This document shows positions 60,533 through 64,000 of a stretch of DNA of 64,000 bases, piece after piece. A program made the translations under genes and the position numbers. Positions within the stretch are counted from its first letter, which is position 1. The number at the start of each line of letters is the position of its first letter. The stretch is from DATKQJ01 sp035534295 (GTDB taxonomy: Bacteria; Chloroflexota; Dormibacteria; Dormibacterales; Dormibacteraceae). The notes below the pieces were generated by a model. The model saw only the letters and a list, made by a program, of their open reading frames with translations, did not search any database and was not told the origin of the DNA. The stretch spans positions 13,109 through 77,108 of the forward strand of contig DATLSE010000030.1 in the NCBI GenBank assembly GCA_035534295.1. Reading direction: 5' to 3'.

Positions 60533-60878
60533 CGTCCAGGTCGTCCAGGCCGGATGGCGCGGTCAGACCAGCATCGCGCAGTTGCTTGAGCATGGTCAGG
60601 ATGTAGCGCGCCCCGGCCAGGTTCACGCCGTGCTGCTGGGTGAGGGTCTGAATGGCGCGCAACTTGATGATGTCGCGCGGCGAGTAGCGCCGCCGATTGG
60701 TGGCGGTTCGCTGCGGGCTGATCATGCCGAGGTGCTCGTACATCATCAGCGTGCGCGGATGCGACTCCAGAATCTCGGAGGCGACACTCAAGGTGTACAC
60801 GGGCCGGTCCAGATTGAGATCTGGGGCCTGTGGATCCTGGGGACGTTCAATCATTGGCGCGGCCGATTTGCGTGCCAT
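60513..60878 (-). CDS. MerR-family regulator, HspR-like
   Basis: A 121-residue DNA-binding protein with a MerR-type winged helix: PVYTLSVASEILESHPRTLM (about 26-45), YEHLGMISPQRTATNRRRYS (about 47-66) and RDIIKLRAIQTLTQQHGVNL. The HPRTLMMYE and NRRRYS version is that of HspR repressors of heat-shock genes and relatives. There is no dnaK operon nearby, so the target is open. ATG at 60878 is chosen; a GTG at 60908 in frame is possible. Its 3' end overlaps the kinase gene by 20 bases, tail to tail. Confidence 0.9.
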   Translation of the reverse strand: MARKSAAPMIERPQDPQAPDLNLDRPVYTLSVASEILESHPRTLMMYEHLGMISPQRTATNRRRYSPRDIIKLRAIQTLTQQHGVNLAGARYILTMLKQLRDAGLTAPSGLDDLDVSLILP

Positions 60879-60980
60879 CTGTTGGGCAGAGATTATCCAT
60901 GTTTCCACCCCTTTTTGGTTGCACCACCGTTGGTTAGACCGCGATCGAAGACGGCGCAGTGAGCCCTGCGCCGACGGGTC

Positions 60981-61412
60981 TCAATTCGCGTCCTGACCCA
61001 GGGCCTCCGCCTCGACGTCGTCGGTCGAGGCCCAGGCTCGCACCCGGCCCGAGATCAGCGACGGGGTGGTCTGGCTCTTGATCACGTATTCCAGAGCCCC
61101 CAGTTCGAGTCCCCTGGAGCGGAGTTCATCTTCACCGTACGCGCTCAGTATCACGACGGGCGTGAAGCGCGTGCGCGGCTGAGCGCGCAGACGCTGGAGC
61201 ACGGCGAGACCATCCAGCAGGGGAAGGCGGATGTCGAGGAATATGAGGTCGGGCTCGATCTCCTCGGCCAGACGCAATCCGGCCAGTCCGTCGCGCGCGA
61301 CGTGCACGTTGTACCCATCCTGCTCCAGAGTCAGCTGGTACATCGTCGCCACCGCCTCATCGTCCTCGATGAGGAGGAGATTCAACCTCTCGTCGTGATC
61401 CTGCAATGCCAT
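60981..61412 (-). CDS. Single-domain response regulator (receiver)
   Basis: A 143-residue receiver protein. Acidic pair in IEDDEA (about 15-20), phospho-acceptor Asp in LIFLDIRLPLLDG (about 60), Thr/Ser position in ILSAYGED and Lys in YVIKSQTTP. No output domain is present. GGAG lies eight bases before the ATG. The neighbouring PAS/GAF kinase is convergent and could phosphorylate it; a link to the STAS/ATPase pair encoded divergently is equally possible. Confidence 0.93.
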   Translation of the reverse strand: MALQDHDERLNLLLIEDDEAVATMYQLTLEQDGYNVHVARDGLAGLRLAEEIEPDLIFLDIRLPLLDGLAVLQRLRAQPRTRFTPVVILSAYGEDELRSRGLELGALEYVIKSQTTPSLISGRVRAWASTDDVEAEALGQDAN

Positions 61413-61715
61413 GCGGTTTACTCCAGCCCGATGCTACGCCGAATACTACGGCCGCGGCATGACGGGGAACTCCATATTCCCACACCGATGACCGACGATT
61501 GACGAATACTGTAGTGCAGCCGCCAGCGCGGCAGCACTGGGGAGATCCGATCGCGCCAGTGTGGGCCGAGTGCCAGCGGACCCAAGTGATCGTTAAATGT
61601 CGCGCGGGCGCCAGCGTTGCAGGGACCCGCGCCGGACAGCGGATATGGTACCGAAGGCGTCGCAAAATAGATCAAAAGCTGACACCGCCTCGGATATAAT
61701 CCCGCACAGGGATCC
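61413..61715 (+). promoter_or_regulatory. Intergenic region with TATAAT for the STAS operon
   Basis: The 300-base divergent spacer has no gene. A perfect TATAAT at 61695-61700 lies 15 bases before the ATG of the STAS gene; no TTGACA-like element is found at the normal distance, which may mean an activator or another sigma factor is needed. Confidence 0.5.
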
Positions 61716-62750
61716 ATGACGGAAGTAATTCGGAGCCCGTACGCACAGCCCGCACGAGAGTCGCGAGCTTTCCCGGCTGAGGACCAAGGGCTCAACGCAT
61801 CGGGCTCAGCGCAGTCGCCGGCGGTGGATCGCTGCCCTTATCCGCGGCCGTTCGACCCTGGGTTCAGGCGCTGTCCCAACTTTCACCCGGTACACGTGCT
61901 GAGCGCCGACTCGAACAACAGCGGTCTCAACCCGTACCTCGCCTGTTCACATCTGGCCCAGGGTCGAAACGAGCGCGGAGGCTATTACGCGTCCTGCGAG
62001 CTCGGGGGCCCAAGGGAGCGGGCAGAGCTCGCCGCCCGCATCACCCCGGCCCGACTCGACACCGAGCGCACGCTGCTCGAGGGCCTCGCGGCCGTCAGCG
62101 AGCCGGCGCGCGAGGCTGTCGTCGCCGCCGCCCTGGCCTCGGAGGCGACGGACGGCGCTTCCGCCCAATCCGAGCTCGGCGCAGCGATCGAGAGCTTCGC
62201 GACCCAGAACCGGCATCGGCTGCAATCGCTCGGAATCGCCCCCGACCGATTTGCCCGTGCCTTCGCCGAGTGGACCAAGGCGCGCCAGATGCCGCTGGCC
62301 CGGCTTGGTCGGATGGTTCAGGAGACCGGCTCTGATCCGCTCCGCGGGCTCTGGATCCGGCTCGCGTCCGCCCTCGAGGAGGGGGAAGCGAGCGCGGGAG
62401 AAGCGGCCGGAAGAGCTATCGATTGCACCACCACGGCATCCTCGCCCGGCGACGCCGGGCTCGAGATCGAAGCCGCCGCCAATCGGGTCCGCCTGAGGGG
62501 ACAGATCGATCGCGACGCCTGGGAGCAGCTGTCCGGACTGGCCGTCATGGCCGCCGCCCTGGACGGTGACTTGATCCTGGATCTGGGCGGGGTGAGCTTT
62601 TGCGACGTGGGTGGTCTGCGCATCCTGCTGGCACTGGCCGAGGCGCGCCGGGAGCGCGGGGCCCTGATCTTGGAGTCGGTGCCGGAGGAGCTGGCACGGG
62701 CTCTGCCCGCGCTGGGCTGGAACGACGGTTCGATGGCGAGCGCAAGTTGA
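61716..62750 (+). CDS. Cys-rich N-terminal domain plus STAS domain (anti-sigma-antagonist-like)
   Basis: A 344-residue protein of two recognisable parts. The N-terminal region has four Cys spaced as in a metal-binding fold: RCPYPRPFDPGFRRCPNFH (about 39-57), ACSHLAQG and YYASCELGG (about 76-97). A long helical linker follows. The C-terminal part (about 250-340) is a STAS domain: IEAAANRVRLRGQID, LILDLGGVSFCDVGGLRILL, where the Ser/Thr that is phosphorylated in SpoIIAA is replaced by Asp-Val (CDVGG), so switching may differ. Its stop overlaps the start of an ATPase gene by four bases, typical for a partner-switching pair. Confidence 0.82.
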   Translation: MTEVIRSPYAQPARESRAFPAEDQGLNASGSAQSPAVDRCPYPRPFDPGFRRCPNFHPVHVLSADSNNSGLNPYLACSHLAQGRNERGGYYASCELGGPRERAELAARITPARLDTERTLLEGLAAVSEPAREAVVAAALASEATDGASAQSELGAAIESFATQNRHRLQSLGIAPDRFARAFAEWTKARQMPLARLGRMVQETGSDPLRGLWIRLASALEEGEASAGEAAGRAIDCTTTASSPGDAGLEIEAAANRVRLRGQIDRDAWEQLSGLAVMAAALDGDLILDLGGVSFCDVGGLRILLALAEARRERGALILESVPEELARALPALGWNDGSMASAS

Positions 62751-63709
62751 GCCTCCAGCTGGCGGGCGGAGCAGGCGGGGCGGCCCCCTTCGGCTACCGG
62801 CACGACGCGCTCTTCTACGGCACCGCCAACGAGTCGGCGGAGCTAATCGCGCGCTTTCTGCGCGCGGGCCTGAATCAGGGCCAGCCCGCGCTGGCGGTGA
62901 TCGCGCCTCAGCAGATCGAGCGCGTGCGCTCCCGGCTGGGATCGAACGCGAGCCGGGTCGAATTCGCCGACATGAGGGTCGTCGGCGACAACCCCGCTCG
63001 CATCATCCCGCTCTGGCAGGAGTTCTTGGACCGCAACCAGGGCCGCGCGGTGCGCGGCGTCGGCGAGCCCATCTGGGCTGGACGAGCGCTAGATGAATTG
63101 CGCGAATGCCAGATTCACGAGGACCTGCTGAACCGTGCCGTTCCGGCCCAGACGCCGTTCTGGCTGGTCTGCCCATACAGCGTGAGCGAGCTGAATCCTG
63201 AGGTCATCCGTCGCGCCCGCCTGTGCCACTCCGACGCCGATCTGGGGGGTGAGCACGGGGGTGGCGGGTCCGGTGGCGGGGATCAGGACTCGAGTCTGGC
63301 CCCCTTCGCGGCCGAACTGGCGGAACCCCCTCCCGAGGCGAGCGTGGTCGACCTCCGGCCATCCTCCCTTTTCGATCTTCGCCGGGGCGTATCCCTGGCG
63401 GCCGCCCGCTGGGGCCTGAACGGGCCGCGCATCTCAGATCTGGTGCTGGCCACCAACGAGGTAGCCACCAACTGCCAGCAGCACGGGCAAGGGCTCAGCG
63501 GAGCCCGGATCTGGTCGGCGTCAGGACGTCTGGTGTGCGAGGTACGCGGGCCGGGCAGCCTCAATGATCCGCTCGCCGGGCGGCGTCGCCCCAGTCCCGG
63601 CCTGGGGTCCGGTCGCGGCCTGTGGCTGGCCAACCACCTCTGCGACCTGGTCCAGGTCATGGCCCGCGATGGCGACATCGTCGTCCGGCTCCATATGCGC
63701 ATGGTCTGA
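62747..63709 (+). CDS. MEDS-domain and HATPase anti-sigma-type kinase
   Basis: A 320-residue protein. The N-terminal half fits the MEDS (DcmR-like) sensory domain: FGYRHDALFYGTANESAELI (about 15-34), FLRAGLNQGQPALAVI, and WQEFLDRNQGRAVRGVGEP. After a Gly/Pro-rich linker, the C-terminal half is an ATPase of the anti-sigma (RsbW/SpoIIAB) kind: N box ISDLVLATNEVATNCQQHG (about 227-245) and GSGRGLWLANHLCD. The TTG start at 62747 overlaps the STAS gene stop. Together with the STAS protein it likely forms a partner switch controlling a sigma factor or other target not in this window. Confidence 0.86.
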   Translation: MSLQLAGGAGGAAPFGYRHDALFYGTANESAELIARFLRAGLNQGQPALAVIAPQQIERVRSRLGSNASRVEFADMRVVGDNPARIIPLWQEFLDRNQGRAVRGVGEPIWAGRALDELRECQIHEDLLNRAVPAQTPFWLVCPYSVSELNPEVIRRARLCHSDADLGGEHGGGGSGGGDQDSSLAPFAAELAEPPPEASVVDLRPSSLFDLRRGVSLAAARWGLNGPRISDLVLATNEVATNCQQHGQGLSGARIWSASGRLVCEVRGPGSLNDPLAGRRRPSPGLGSGRGLWLANHLCDLVQVMARDGDIVVRLHMRMV

Positions 63710-63765
63710 ACGCGCACGCCGCAGCGACGCGTCTACTGACCTGATTTAGAACCCATAGGGTCTTG

Positions 63766-64000
63766 TCAAGTCCTGGGGCCTCCGAGGGTGGGGTCGAAGT
63801 CGAGACCTGAACGCCAGACGCCCCAGACAATGGCGAGGGCCTTGGACATGCAATGGCCAAGGGCGTTCATTGCGCTCTTGCCCTGAGCTCGCTTGCGCAG
63901 GTAGTGAGCGCGGATGACCGGATTGTGCTGGGTGCCGACGACGGCCATTTTGTAGGCGGCCGAGCGGAGATAGGCGTTGCCGGTCTTGGCCATGCGCCAG
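63766..64000 (-). mobile_element. IS110-family transposase, C-terminal part (cut by window edge)
   Basis: The C-terminal end of an IS110-type transposase (transposase IS116/IS110/IS902 family). Readable: KTGNAYLRSAAYKMAVVG, then RAHYLRKRAQGKSAMNALGH and a tail ending in GGPRT with a stop at 63766. The frame is open to the right edge, so the start and the DEDD catalytic half are outside. IS110 elements usually lack terminal inverted repeats, and none is seen in the 56 bases before the STAS/ATPase operon. This marks the right end of the signalling block as a possible insertion point. Confidence 0.9.

Overview
The window is 64 kb of GC-rich DNA with dense, short-spaced genes on both strands. Several clues point to a soil-type bacterium of the Terrabacteria: an F420-type LLM oxidoreductase, a VKOR/DUF929 thiol pair, non-homologous end-joining Ku, an HspR-like MerR protein, OtsAB plus TreX-TreY-TreZ trehalose routes, and many genes whose start codon sits 6-9 bases after a TANNNT hexamer with no Shine-Dalgarno (leaderless style). 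Actinomycetota, Chloroflexota or Dormibacterota would all fit; the sequence alone does not decide.

Left part (1-14 kb): a cut-off tyrosine recombinase, convergent otsA/otsB, bioY, a receiver protein, the aroQ-aroK-FAD oxidoreductase operon, two DinB/MFS-type genes, an LLM oxidoreductase with an enoyl-CoA hydratase, an aldo/keto reductase, and a DUF929-VKOR disulfide pair. Then come tRNA-Ala(GGC) and a hipBA toxin-antitoxin module with a readable promoter/operator.

Middle (16-33 kb): a thiol/methyltransferase/rhodanese operon, a core-only transglutaminase, malate synthase divergent from glcDEF (together a glycolate-to-malate route), a heme-type oxidase, an ECF sigma/membrane-protein/ferric-reductase-like operon, a BcrC-like phosphatase, a bacterioferritin-comigratory peroxiredoxin, and ilvB preceded by a textbook attenuator (leader peptide, pause hairpin, terminator).

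Accessory stretch (33-45 kb): tRNA-Pro(GGG), vapBC, decayed alcohol dehydrogenase and beta-lactamase-fold genes, an intact aldehyde dehydrogenase-DUF779 pair, a short-chain dehydrogenase, a 53-bp copy of vapB that has become the 3' end of a histidine kinase gene, its response regulator, a divergent lipoprotein-adaptor-ABC export operon with a tandem 11-bp-register repeat between them, and a second vapBC.

Right part (45-64 kb): a stress-flavoured cluster (small membrane proteins, a DksA-type zinc finger, UbiB kinase, Ku, three linked coiled-coil/membrane proteins), the treX-treY-treZ operon, and a signalling block (PAS/GAF histidine kinase, HspR-like regulator, receiver protein, STAS protein, MEDS-ATPase anti-sigma-type protein). 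It ends in a cut-off IS110 transposase.

The observations I rate highest are the ilvB attenuator, the hipBA operator overlapping a leaderless promoter, the leaderless short upstream ORFs that run into SD-less starts (glcD, hemY, DUF929, DUF488), the vapB fragment inside the kinase gene, the missing canonical start of the FAD oxidoreductase, and a small ORF with one in-frame TGA. All calls are from reading the sequence; no database search was possible.
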